Source: JBAZLV01 sp964586075 (GTDB lineage Bacteria > Nitrospirota > UBA9217). Taken from it: a stretch of DNA of 64,000 nt. Positions 16,744 through 24,002 of the stretch are shown here, piece after piece. The stretch is taken from contig CAZPGZ010000016.1 in assembly GCA_964586075.1 (NCBI GenBank), forward strand, positions 1 through 64,000. Direction: 5' to 3'. The position numbers and the translations under genes were made by a program. The stretch's first letter is position 1. The number at the start of each line of letters is the position of its first letter. A model generated the notes under the pieces. It was not told the origin of the DNA, made no database searches, and saw nothing but the letters and a program-made list of their open reading frames with translations.

Positions 16744-17106
16744 CTATTTTTTCTTCCTTTTTTTTGTTGGCAATTTCCCCGGTGAATTCTCCGGTGATTT
16801 CCTTTGCTGGAGCAGTCTATAACACATGATTATGCCTGAAACCGCCGCGGTCAACAGCCATGCCGTGGCTATCGTTATGCGAAAGCCCTGGAAAAAAACA
16901 TAGCAGACAAACAGTACGATGATCCATGGCAACGCCCCCGCGATGTACAACTGACCGATGGGAGGCAGTAAAAAACTGAGAACAAACCCAATCCAGACAT
17001 TGTTCGGATATTTTTTCTTCAGGAAAAAAGTCAACCAGATTGCGGCCCCTATCAGCACAACCAGCAGAATAATCGCGATAGACTCCATAGCTCCCATCCC
17101 AAACAT
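16744..17106 (-). CDS. Small polytopic membrane protein of unknown function
   Basis: A 120-residue protein with about four predicted transmembrane segments (near SIAIILLVVLIGAAIWLTFF, WIGFVLSFLLPPIGQLYIAG, WIIVLFVCYVFF and ATAWLLTAAVSGIIMCY) and a Lys/Pro-rich tail (KLPTKKRKKK). I do not recognise a family. The middle LPPIGQLY pattern resembles small membrane proteins annotated only by hydropathy. ATG 17106 has GGGAGG just upstream and is preferred over a longer frame beginning at 17166. It precedes the HD gene by 24 bases. Confidence 0.6.
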   Translation of the reverse strand: MFGMGAMESIAIILLVVLIGAAIWLTFFLKKKYPNNVWIGFVLSFLLPPIGQLYIAGALPWIIVLFVCYVFFQGFRITIATAWLLTAAVSGIIMCYRLLQQRKSPENSPGKLPTKKRKKK

Positions 17107-17446
17107 TCCTTGCCTCCCCGTCATAGTAAATAATGAGAACTCAAATAGGTTTCGTGTAAAAAGCATTGCGGCTATTATGCATCTTCGGCAACAAGTCTAT
17201 CAGTATTTTAAAACAGATTCTACAGAATATTTTCATATCAGACAGAAAAGTCCATAAGTCGGCAATATCTTCCGCGCGTCATGCAGGGCTCAAGAAGCTC
17301 AACTCATGAAGACATCCGTGTATATTGTTGAGAAGAAGATTTGCCAGCAACAGACAGGATTATTTTCCAGGCAATTCAATTTGAGAACACATGTGAGATA
17401 CTTGGAATCCGATGGATGCATCTCGTGACACAGGACGCTGCCGCGC
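17107..17446. other. Gap between the small membrane protein and the minus-strand selenoprotein
   Basis: No convincing gene, promoter or structured element. An 81-codon minus-strand frame (17299-17544) overlaps the selenoprotein out of frame and has no ribosome-binding site. The stretch is AT-richer than its surroundings. Confidence 0.4.
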
Positions 17447-17917
17447 TCATACGCGGATATTGACCAGCATTCCTTTGGAAGAGTCCGTTGGAGTGAAGGA
17501 TTGGTCAGGTGAAAAGGTCGTAATAGTGGTCCCCCCAGACACATAAATTCTGCCGCACTCCGGACATACGGCGGTATGTATCTGTACGATTGAGGTCGCT
17601 TTCATGCCGGCGCTTTCCGCTTTTAATGCATTGTGCTGAACATGCTCCTGCTCATGGGCGCGCACAGCACTCGCGGCAAGTTCAGGGGCTACCGACGTCG
17701 GCGTCTGAAACGAAACGGAAGGATCATTTGACCGATCCTTGTACTTTCTCGACGCTCAGGTTTTGCACTCGTTCGGGCCTATGGTGGCGGTTTTTTCTGC
17801 ATCCGCAGCGGCCTGAACAGCCATATTATCTGCGGGAAAAGCTGACTTGTTCCTGGCAACAGCGTCGGTCTGAAGGTAGGAAAATAGGCTAGCAGGTGGT
17901 CCGATCGGTGATATCAT
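17447..17917 (-). CDS. Candidate new selenoprotein: HEXXH zincin-like protein with Sec54 (C-K-T-U motif)
   Basis: Reading through TGA at 17756-17758 gives one 156-residue protein. The start ATG 17917 has GGAGGTGA at ideal distance. Residues 50-54 are E-C-K-T-U, followed by ASRKYKDRSNDPSVSF, then VRAHEQEHVQHNALKAE (an HEXXH motif at His-Glu-Gln-Glu-His) and TAVCPECGRIYVSGGTT. As I recall them, relatives (SprA-related/putative metalloprotease-type proteins) read E-C-x-T-C-x-x-R-K-Y-x-D-G-S, so the UGA replaces the second Cys of a conserved C-x-x-C. Both sides are in the same frame and both are conserved-looking. A hairpin with a GG-first loop follows the UGA. No signal peptide is visible. The enzymatic function of the family is not established. 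The 60-residue Cys-rich gene upstream probably shares the transcript. Confidence 0.83.
17701..17755 (-). promoter_or_regulatory. SECIS-like stem-loop for Sec54
   Basis: On the minus strand, AAGGATC and GATCCTT form a perfect 7-bp stem (17734-17740 with 17719-17725) around the loop GGTCAAAT. The loop begins 22 bases after the UGA and starts with GGTC, as in the loop of the E. coli fdhF SECIS. A lower helix GCGTC/GACGC closes directly after the UGA (17751-17755 with 17701-17705), with GAAA/TTTC pairing between. Confidence 0.75.
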
Positions 17918-18086
17918 CGTCACCTCCACAATAAGACACCGGTGGTCGAAATCTATGCACACATGCCGGTGTCCTGTCCAGGTGCAGATTCGCACCCAAC
18001 GTTGAAAGAACGTCGGCGAAAAGCTCCGCAGTTATCTTATCGGCATTTTCTTGGGTTTCTTTAGCTCCGTTTGTAAATAAAATCAA
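17889..18086 (-). CDS. Doubtful small open frame overlapping both neighbours
   Basis: A 65-codon frame starting at TTG 18086, whose TTGA overlaps the stop of the 60-residue gene. It ends 29 bases inside the selenoprotein. The first half (NGAKETQENADKITAELFADVLSTLGANLHLD) looks protein-like. The second half (RFRPPVSYCGGDDDITDRTTC) does not resemble known domains and covers the selenoprotein's ribosome-binding site. No Shine-Dalgarno is seen. It may be a coupled leader frame that affects translation of the selenoprotein, or simply noise. Confidence 0.25.
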   Translation of the reverse strand: MILFTNGAKETQENADKITAELFADVLSTLGANLHLDRTPACVHRFRPPVSYCGGDDDITDRTTC

Positions 18087-18265
18087 GAAGGCTTGCCGTT
18101 TTTTACTGCGTCTTGTTTCTTTTTACATTCCTTCGTTGGCCCTGGACAGTCTTTTTCACAAGGCGAACACGGAGCATCGCAGGTGAAACACATGCAGTCC
18201 GAAGCTGCCACCGTAATCCATTGACCATCCTTGTAAATTTGGCACTGCTCTAGCGGTATAAACAT
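18083..18265 (-). CDS. Small cysteine-rich protein (60 residues) upstream of the selenoprotein
   Basis: MFIPLEQCQIYKDGQWITVA... with eight cysteines. Most are clustered in DCMCFTCDAPCSPCEKDC, then KECKKKQD at the end. The spacing suggests a metal- or disulfide-stabilised knot; I recognise no family. GGGGGTG lies at about 10 bases before ATG 18265, and a TATAAT -10 box lies about 75 bases upstream. It precedes the selenoprotein on the same strand with no visible terminator between, so the two likely form one operon. That makes a thiol/selenol redox partnership worth considering. Confidence 0.55.
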   Translation of the reverse strand: MFIPLEQCQIYKDGQWITVAASDCMCFTCDAPCSPCEKDCPGPTKECKKKQDAVKNGKPS

Positions 18266-18673
18266 GTCACACCCCCAGGCTCAGGCGGATCGGATATCTG
18301 ATCAGATGCAATCAAAAACTTCGTATCGTAATGTTATTTAATTATACAACAAAGGCATCTTATAATCTACAAGTATTTATGGCTTTCACATAAAAGATTG
18401 GCAACGGTCTGCCCTGAGCGGCATCGAACGTTTCAGTTAGCACTGAACGGCAATGCCGGAACCTGTGATAGGAATAATACAGAAAGGTCACTCTTCGTAA
18501 AAGAATCCTTTCTTATTCCTCGCTGCGCACAATATATGATGATTTACACAGGTTAGTAAGACCTAGAAATGAAATAGGACGGTCTGCAAAGCACGCAAAT
18601 AAAAAATGCGGCCTCCGAACACGGGGACCGCATTGCAAAGTCAATGTCATAAAGCGATCATCGCACAATCAGT
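18266..18673. other. Gap between secA and the Cys-rich gene
   Basis: Holds a minus-strand TATAAT at 18341-18346, a candidate -10 box for the Cys-rich/selenoprotein operon with no good -35 box. It also holds the secA terminator at about 18597-18633. Between 18360 and 18590 I see no gene or clear RNA motif. Confidence 0.4.
18597..18633 (-). terminator. Rho-independent terminator of secA
   Basis: On the minus strand, ATGCGG (18628-18633) pairs with CCGCAT (18606-18611), with further inner pairing around the TGT loop, followed by a T-rich run (A-run at 18597-18606 on the plus strand). It lies about 40 bases after the secA stop. Confidence 0.75.
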
Positions 18674-21310
18674 TCATTTTCCGTGGCACTTTTTGTACTT
18701 CAGACCACTCCCGCAGGGGCAGGGGTCGTTTCTGCCGACTTTTTGGCCTGCATGGACAGGCTGGGCCGGCTGCGGGGCTGCGTCGCCGGAACCGACAAAG
18801 CTCAGTTTCTCCATCTGACGCCGCTGGCGCCGTTCGATTTCCTGGCTCTGTTCTTTTGCTGCGGCCTTGATGCGGAAAAGGTTCTCCACCGTAGATTCCA
18901 CGATGCGGAGCTTCATTTCTTCGAACATCTCGAAGCCCTCTTTCTTATATTCTATCAGCGGGTCTTTCTGGCCATAGCCCCTCAACCCGATCCCCTCTTT
19001 TAAATGGTCCATGGCAAGGAGATGGTCTTTCCACTGCTGATCCACTGCCTGGAGCATAAAAACTTTCTCCAAATGCCGCATCAACTCGGAGCCGATCTGC
19101 TGTTCCTTGGCGTCATAACTCTGTTTGACCGCCTCCCAGAGTTTTTCGTATAATTCCCCGCGCTCCATAGACTGCGGGTCGATATCCGTCATGCGATAGG
19201 AGAACTTGGCTGCGAGCGCGTCCCGCAGGCCCGTGACATCCCACGTCTCCGGGTAGGCGTCCTCGGGACAGTAGAATCCGAGCATGCCTTCGAGCATGTC
19301 TTCTGCAAGTCCGAGAACTTCTTCCTTGAGATCTTCACCACCGAGAATCTGGCGCCGTTGTTCATAGATGACCTTGCGCTGCTGGTTCATCACGTCGTCG
19401 TATTCAAGAATATGTTTTCGTATCTCGAAGTTATGGTTCTCCACCTTCTTTTGATTATTTTCAATGGTGCGTGACACCATGCGATGCTCAATAGGAACGT
19501 CTTCCTCCATGCCAAGCCGACTCATAAGTCCCTTGATCCGGTCTGCTCCGAAGATACGGAGCAGATCGTCTTCAAGAGAAAGGTAGAACCGCGATGACCC
19601 GGGGTCTCCCTGACGGCCAGACCGTCCGCGCAACTGGTTGTCGATGCGCCTCGCCTCATGCCGCTCCGTACCCAGAATATGAAGGCCGCCTGCGGCTCTT
19701 ACTTTCTCTTTTTCTGCAGCACACTGGTCTTTCAGCGAGGAAAGCGTTGTGCTCCATTCTTCCGCGGTATATTCCTTGCCTTTCAGCGCCTGGCGCGCAA
19801 GCCCTTCTGGATTGCCGCCGAGAATGATGTCCGTTCCGCGGCCCGCCATGTTTGTCGCAATGGTAACGGCACCATAACGGCCGGCCTGCGCCACAATCTC
19901 GGCCTCCATCTCATGATATTTGGCATTCAGCACAGTATGCTTGATGCCCTTTTTCTTGAGCATCGCAGAAAGCATCTCGGACTTGGAAATGGTGATCGTG
20001 CCAACCAGCACAGGCTGGCCATTCTTATGCCGCTCCTCGATCTCGTTGATGGCAGCATTGAACTTCCCTTTCTCACTCTTGTAAATAAAGTCGGGATTGT
20101 CCGCCCGAATCATCGGCATGTTGGTGGGTATCACCAGCACGTCGAGGTTGTAAATCTTTGCAAACTCCGCGGACTCCGTCTCCGCAGTGCCTGTCATTCC
20201 TGCAAGCTTGTTGTACAGCCGGAAGTAATTCTGGAACGTAATCGATGCCAATGTCTGGTTCTCATTCTCGATCTTGACATTTTCCTTGGCTTCGATGGCC
20301 TGATGGAGTCCGTCGCTCCAGCGTCTGCCGGGCATGAGTCTGCCGGTAAACTCATCAACAATCAGGACCTGGTCATCCTTGACGACGTAATCCACGTCGC
20401 GGTGAAACAGCGCGTGCGCTTTCAGAGCCTGGTGTACATGGTGCACGAGTTCCACGTTTGCCGGATCATACAGATTCCCCGCACCGATCATGCGCTCTAC
20501 CTTAATATTGCCGTCTTCGGTCAGCGCCACGGTCTTGGTTTTCTCTTCAATCGTGTAGTCGGTATCTTTTTTAAGGCTCGGAATAATGCGGTTTATTTTA
20601 TAATATTTGTCGGTTGAATCTTCCGCCGGACCGGAAATGATGAGCGGGGTCCGGGCTTCGTCAATCAGGATGGAATCCACTTCGTCGACAATGGCAAAGT
20701 TCAATTCGCGCTGGACATAATCCTTGAGATCAAATTTCATATTGTCGCGCAGATAATCAAAACCGAATTCGTTGTTGGTGCCATAGGTCACATCAGACCC
20801 ATAGGCCTGCTGGCGTTCTTCGTCTTCAAGTCCGTGGACGATCACCCCTACGGAGAGGCCGAGGAACTGGTAAACGGGCCCCATCCACTGCGCATCGCGC
20901 CGGGCAAGATAATCATTCACGGTAACCACATGCACCCCTTTCCCCGTCAGGCTGTTCAGGTAGACAGGAAGAGTGGCAACAAGCGTCTTGCCTTCACCGG
21001 TTTTCATCTCGGCGATTTTGCCTTCATGCAGCACAATTCCGCCCACAAGCTGCGAGTCAAAATGGCGCATCCCAAGCGTCCGCCTTGACACCTCACGCAC
21101 CGCGGCAAATGCTTCGGGAAGAAGATCCGTAAGCGTTTCTCCCTGCTGCAGCCGTTTCTTGAATACATCGGTCTTGCCCCGCAAGTCCGCATCAGCCAGA
21201 CGTGAAAATTCAGAATCAAGAGCATTGATCTTCTCAACGTATGCTTGAATTCGTTTCAGCTCTCTATCATTCTGCGTGCCAAATACTTTTTTTAGAATAC
21301 GGCCTATCAT
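18674..21310 (-). CDS. secA: Preprotein translocase ATPase SecA
   Basis: An 878-residue motor of the Sec export pathway, full length. Walker A sits in AEMKTGEGKTLVATLPVYLNSL near residue 105. The DEVDSILIDEARTPLIISG helicase motif and the preprotein cross-linking region follow. TNMAGRGTDIILGG and QLRGRSGRQGDPG mark the second nucleotide-binding fold. The C-terminus carries the zinc SEC-C motif CPCGSGLKYKKCHGK (Cys864, Cys866, Cys875, His876), which binds SecB or ribosomes in other bacteria. GGAGAG precedes ATG 21310. A terminator follows the gene, so secA is transcribed alone or as the last gene of a unit. Confidence 0.98.
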   Translation of the reverse strand: MIGRILKKVFGTQNDRELKRIQAYVEKINALDSEFSRLADADLRGKTDVFKKRLQQGETLTDLLPEAFAAVREVSRRTLGMRHFDSQLVGGIVLHEGKIAEMKTGEGKTLVATLPVYLNSLTGKGVHVVTVNDYLARRDAQWMGPVYQFLGLSVGVIVHGLEDEERQQAYGSDVTYGTNNEFGFDYLRDNMKFDLKDYVQRELNFAIVDEVDSILIDEARTPLIISGPAEDSTDKYYKINRIIPSLKKDTDYTIEEKTKTVALTEDGNIKVERMIGAGNLYDPANVELVHHVHQALKAHALFHRDVDYVVKDDQVLIVDEFTGRLMPGRRWSDGLHQAIEAKENVKIENENQTLASITFQNYFRLYNKLAGMTGTAETESAEFAKIYNLDVLVIPTNMPMIRADNPDFIYKSEKGKFNAAINEIEERHKNGQPVLVGTITISKSEMLSAMLKKKGIKHTVLNAKYHEMEAEIVAQAGRYGAVTIATNMAGRGTDIILGGNPEGLARQALKGKEYTAEEWSTTLSSLKDQCAAEKEKVRAAGGLHILGTERHEARRIDNQLRGRSGRQGDPGSSRFYLSLEDDLLRIFGADRIKGLMSRLGMEEDVPIEHRMVSRTIENNQKKVENHNFEIRKHILEYDDVMNQQRKVIYEQRRQILGGEDLKEEVLGLAEDMLEGMLGFYCPEDAYPETWDVTGLRDALAAKFSYRMTDIDPQSMERGELYEKLWEAVKQSYDAKEQQIGSELMRHLEKVFMLQAVDQQWKDHLLAMDHLKEGIGLRGYGQKDPLIEYKKEGFEMFEEMKLRIVESTVENLFRIKAAAKEQSQEIERRQRRQMEKLSFVGSGDAAPQPAQPVHAGQKVGRNDPCPCGSGLKYKKCHGK

Positions 21311-21506
21311 CTATTTTCTCTCCATATAATACTTGTGACATTATCAGCATTTTGATATTATCATTTTTATCGGGGAATTCAAGCAAATAATCATTGTCTA
21401 TTCGTACGAAAAAGGTCATTGTTTACCTTGTCTTCCTGTTTCGATTGCTGCTGTGCATACCGGGGGTTCCAGATTAAAAACGACCTTCTATTCGGCTATT
21501 TGTTGC

Positions 21507-21535
21507 TTGACAAATGTACCCGGTAAGTGTAAAAA
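21507..21535 (+). promoter_or_regulatory. Promoter of the second ArsR-type gene
   Basis: TTGACA (21507-21512), a 17-base spacer and TAAAAA (21530-21535), a weak -10 box. The predicted start coincides with ATG 21542, and no Shine-Dalgarno precedes it. This is the third regulator in the window with an apparently leaderless arrangement. Confidence 0.45.
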
Positions 21536-21541
21536 GTCCCC

Positions 21542-21874
21542 ATGAAAAATATTTTAACCGACAAGGCAATATATGAAATACAGGCAGAGCTCTGCAAAAC
21601 CCTCACGAATCCCAAGAGGATAGAAATATTAAACGTCCTGAAGCACCATGAAAAAACGGTCACAGAGCTGGTGGAAGCGCTCGGAGCATCAAAGGCAAAT
21701 GTCTCTCAGCATCTTGCTGTTATGCGGCACAAAGGTATTTTGACTACACGGCGGGAAGGGGTGAATATCTTTTACCGGGTTTCCAACGTAAAAGTCATTG
21801 ATGCGTGCACCCTGATGAAGGAAGTACTTTTTGAACAGCATGCCGCAAAGAGAAAAGTTGTTGCAGGCATCTGA
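21542..21874 (+). CDS. ArsR/SmtB-family winged-helix regulator
   Basis: A 110-residue helix-turn-helix protein. YEIQAELCKTLTNPKRIEILNVLKHHEKTVTELVEALGASKANVSQHLAVMRHKGILTTRREGVNIFYRV covers the complete winged helix. It lacks the ELCVC arsenic motif. Cys residues in AELCKTL and in the C-terminal helix (IDACTLMKEVL), plus a His, could form another sensing site, but many ArsR members of this length sense redox state or sulfur species, or bind no metal. It stands alone on the plus strand between secA and the cold-shock gene. A leaderless autoregulated transcript is likely. Confidence 0.85.
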   Translation: MKNILTDKAIYEIQAELCKTLTNPKRIEILNVLKHHEKTVTELVEALGASKANVSQHLAVMRHKGILTTRREGVNIFYRVSNVKVIDACTLMKEVLFEQHAAKRKVVAGI

Positions 21875-21938
21875 CAAACAAGACAACGAATGCTTTCTGT
21901 TGATATCTGTTGACAGCAAACGCTTAGGCCAAGTGCGC

Positions 21939-21974
21939 AAAAAACCCCGAAGAGCGAAAGAATCTTCGGGGTTT
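21939..21974 (-). terminator. Strong terminator of the cold-shock gene
   Basis: AAACCCCGAAGA (21942-21953) and TCTTCGGGGTTT (21963-21974) form a perfect 12-bp stem with a 9-base loop. On the minus strand it ends in a run of T residues, 65 bases after the cold-shock stop. It also lies downstream of the convergent ArsR gene and may serve both. Confidence 0.85.
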
Positions 21975-22039
21975 AATTATGTACGCAGGTACAGGGCCAC
22001 AGTTCCCATAAAGTATAGGCATATCGTCGGGAAAAACGA

Positions 22040-22246
22040 TCAGGAAGCCTTCAATACATTTGATGCTTGAGGGCCTTTCTCGCCCTGGATTACTTCAAAT
22101 TCAACCGCCTGCCCTTCCGAAAGTGTTTTGTATCCATCTCCCTGAATTGCCGAGAAATGCACAAACACATCGCGTCCGCCTCCATCCGGTTCGATAAACC
22201 CATATCCCTTTGACTCATTGAACCACTTCACTTTCCCTGTAGACAT
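22040..22246 (-). CDS. Cold-shock protein (CspA family)
   Basis: A 68-residue single cold-shock domain. MSTGKVKWFNESKGYGFIEPD contains RNP1 (KGYGFIEP), and RDVFVHFSAIQ contains RNP2, so it binds single-stranded RNA/DNA as a chaperone. I chose ATG 22246 because it gives the canonical N-terminus and has GGAGGGGG upstream; an 18-codon upstream extension is an artefact of the open leader. A long 5' leader is usual for this family, but no cold-shock box could be confirmed by eye. Confidence 0.95.
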   Translation of the reverse strand: MSTGKVKWFNESKGYGFIEPDGGGRDVFVHFSAIQGDGYKTLSEGQAVEFEVIQGEKGPQASNVLKAS

Positions 22247-22436
22247 AATGCCAACCCCCTCCTTGCCAGTTTCCGAAGGCAATGACTCGTGTTTTGTCAC
22301 TCCTGCGGAATCGATATAGTTAAGGGATATGCGTATAGTTCTTGATTACGCTCTATCCCTGGCTACTGTTAAGAGTTTATGCAATCATGAATAACGGTGA
22401 TAATCTGAAGAGGATGGATGTTCGATTCTGCACTTC

Positions 22437-23375
22437 TTAATTCATATATTTTACAGGATTCACCGGCAAACCATTCAAGCGGACCTCGTAGTGGAGATGC
22501 GGCCCCGTGCTGGAACCCGTATCCCCTACATAACAAATAACATCTCCACGCTTGACCCGCTGTCCTTCTTTGACATGCAAACGTGAGTTATGGGCATATA
22601 CCGTTTTAATACCATACCCGTGGCTGATCTCAACCACATTTCCATAACCGCTGGTAAAACCGGCCTTCATCACAACGCCATCCGCGGGTGCCATGACCGG
22701 CGTTCCCGTCTGGGCGGCAATATCAATGCCTTCGTGGAATTTAAGTATTCCGCTGAACGGCGAGGTTCTGCTGCCAAAGGGAGAAGTTACCCAACCGCGC
22801 ACCGGCCATATGGACGGGGTTGATGCATATAATGAGCGTTTATCTTCGAAATATTCGATGAGCATCTGGAGGCTTGTTTCCTGTTTTGCAGCGGCACCTT
22901 TGAGCTGCGTCAACTCCTGGTGCATTTCCTTAAGCGCTTCTTCCTGCTTTTTTTCACCAAGTGAAGCCAGGTTGTGCAAACCAAGTTCATCAGGGCCTCC
23001 TATACCCAGCACCTGTTGAGCTTTGTCCCTCGGGCCCAGGCTTACGGCTCGGCGAAGTTTTGTGTCCAAATCTCTGAGCAAGAACATCTGTCTTTTGTAA
23101 TCCAGCATGTTGAGCGCAAAGCCCTGCACCTGCGCCTTTTGCTGCATTAACTCTTCACGAACAGTCTGCAGTTCCCACACTTTATCTTTTACATCATTGT
23201 ACTCGTAAATAAGGTAGCTTGAAAACACCAAGACGCCCAAAAATGAAAGAACCACGCTCTTGAGAACAGATTTGGATATGCTGAGCGTACGCACCCGCTT
23301 GTTCGGGCCGGGCAGGAACATAAAAGTAAAATATTCTTTTTTCTTATTATTTCTTGGCTTTCTTGCGATCATCAA
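22437..23375 (-). CDS. M23-family peptidoglycan endopeptidase with coiled-coil N-terminus
   Basis: A 312-residue inner-membrane-anchored protein. One transmembrane segment at about 37-55 (SVVLSFLGVLVFSSYLIYEY) is followed by a periplasmic coiled coil (about 60-165). The LytM domain comes next: FGSRTSPFSGILKFHEGIDIA carries the HxxxD zinc motif and GPHLHYEVRLNG the HxH motif, so the zinc site is complete and catalysis is likely. The family cleaves peptidoglycan cross-links or activates amidases. It lies upstream of the cold-shock gene; an M23 peptidase near secA is a recurrent arrangement in related genomes. GGAGG precedes the start. Confidence 0.92.
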   Translation of the reverse strand: MMIARKPRNNKKKEYFTFMFLPGPNKRVRTLSISKSVLKSVVLSFLGVLVFSSYLIYEYNDVKDKVWELQTVREELMQQKAQVQGFALNMLDYKRQMFLLRDLDTKLRRAVSLGPRDKAQQVLGIGGPDELGLHNLASLGEKKQEEALKEMHQELTQLKGAAAKQETSLQMLIEYFEDKRSLYASTPSIWPVRGWVTSPFGSRTSPFSGILKFHEGIDIAAQTGTPVMAPADGVVMKAGFTSGYGNVVEISHGYGIKTVYAHNSRLHVKEGQRVKRGDVICYVGDTGSSTGPHLHYEVRLNGLPVNPVKYMN

Positions 23376-23658
23376 TCCTCCAAAAAACGCAAATAACCAA
23401 TTAAAACTATCATAAACAGCTGGTGAATGTCAATATTTTCTTACTTTCTACCTACTATCCGCACTGATATTCCACAACACATTGTATGTTTTGTTTTAAA
23501 GTATCAATATGTAGAATAACCAAAAAAAATGCAATAAACAAACAATTTTTTTTGCAAAAAGCTGTCATCTATCCGGCTGTTATAATATTCTTTTCGGTAC
23601 ACGCGAAGAGAACTTTAGCGGTTCCTGACGGGGGTGACTGGAAGCCTCAACTCCGCTT

Positions 23659-23979
23659 TCACGGTCTCGTTGATTCGTTCAACCATGCTAGATACTCCTC
23701 GGAACCACTGACAATGGGAAGGGCAATCACTTCAGGCACTGTATAGGAGTGGAGGGACTTCACCCGCGCGGCAAGCTGCTCCATAAGAGGTTGTCTGCTT
23801 TTCACAAGGAGAAGGGTCTCCTGTTCATCCTGCATTGTTCCTTTCCAGACAAACAGGGAGCGCACTGCGGGAACAATATTAACGCACGCGGCAAGACGTT
23901 CATGGACGAGGGTTGTCCCTATTTTTGCTGCTTCTTCTTGATTCGCAGCAGTAATCAGTACGACAACTTCATGAGACAC
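23659..23979 (-). CDS. cutA: CutA1 divalent-cation tolerance protein
   Basis: A 106-residue trimeric CutA1 homologue. It has the N-terminal strand VVVLITAANQEEAAKIGTTLV, the highly conserved ACVNIVPAVRSLFVWKGTMQ, and EVIALPIVSGSEEYLAWL at the end. CutA was linked to copper tolerance in E. coli, but its biochemical role remains unclear. It follows lptD by 23 bases and is probably the last gene of the murI-folC-lptD direction. Confidence 0.95.
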   Translation of the reverse strand: MSHEVVVLITAANQEEAAKIGTTLVHERLAACVNIVPAVRSLFVWKGTMQDEQETLLLVKSRQPLMEQLAARVKSLHSYTVPEVIALPIVSGSEEYLAWLNESTRP

Positions 23980-24002
23980 CGACTTCCCTCCTTCGCCACC
24001 TC

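Noticed and set aside
23575..23600. TATAAT-like element on the plus strand near cutA
   Set aside because: No plus-strand gene follows and no -35 box is present.
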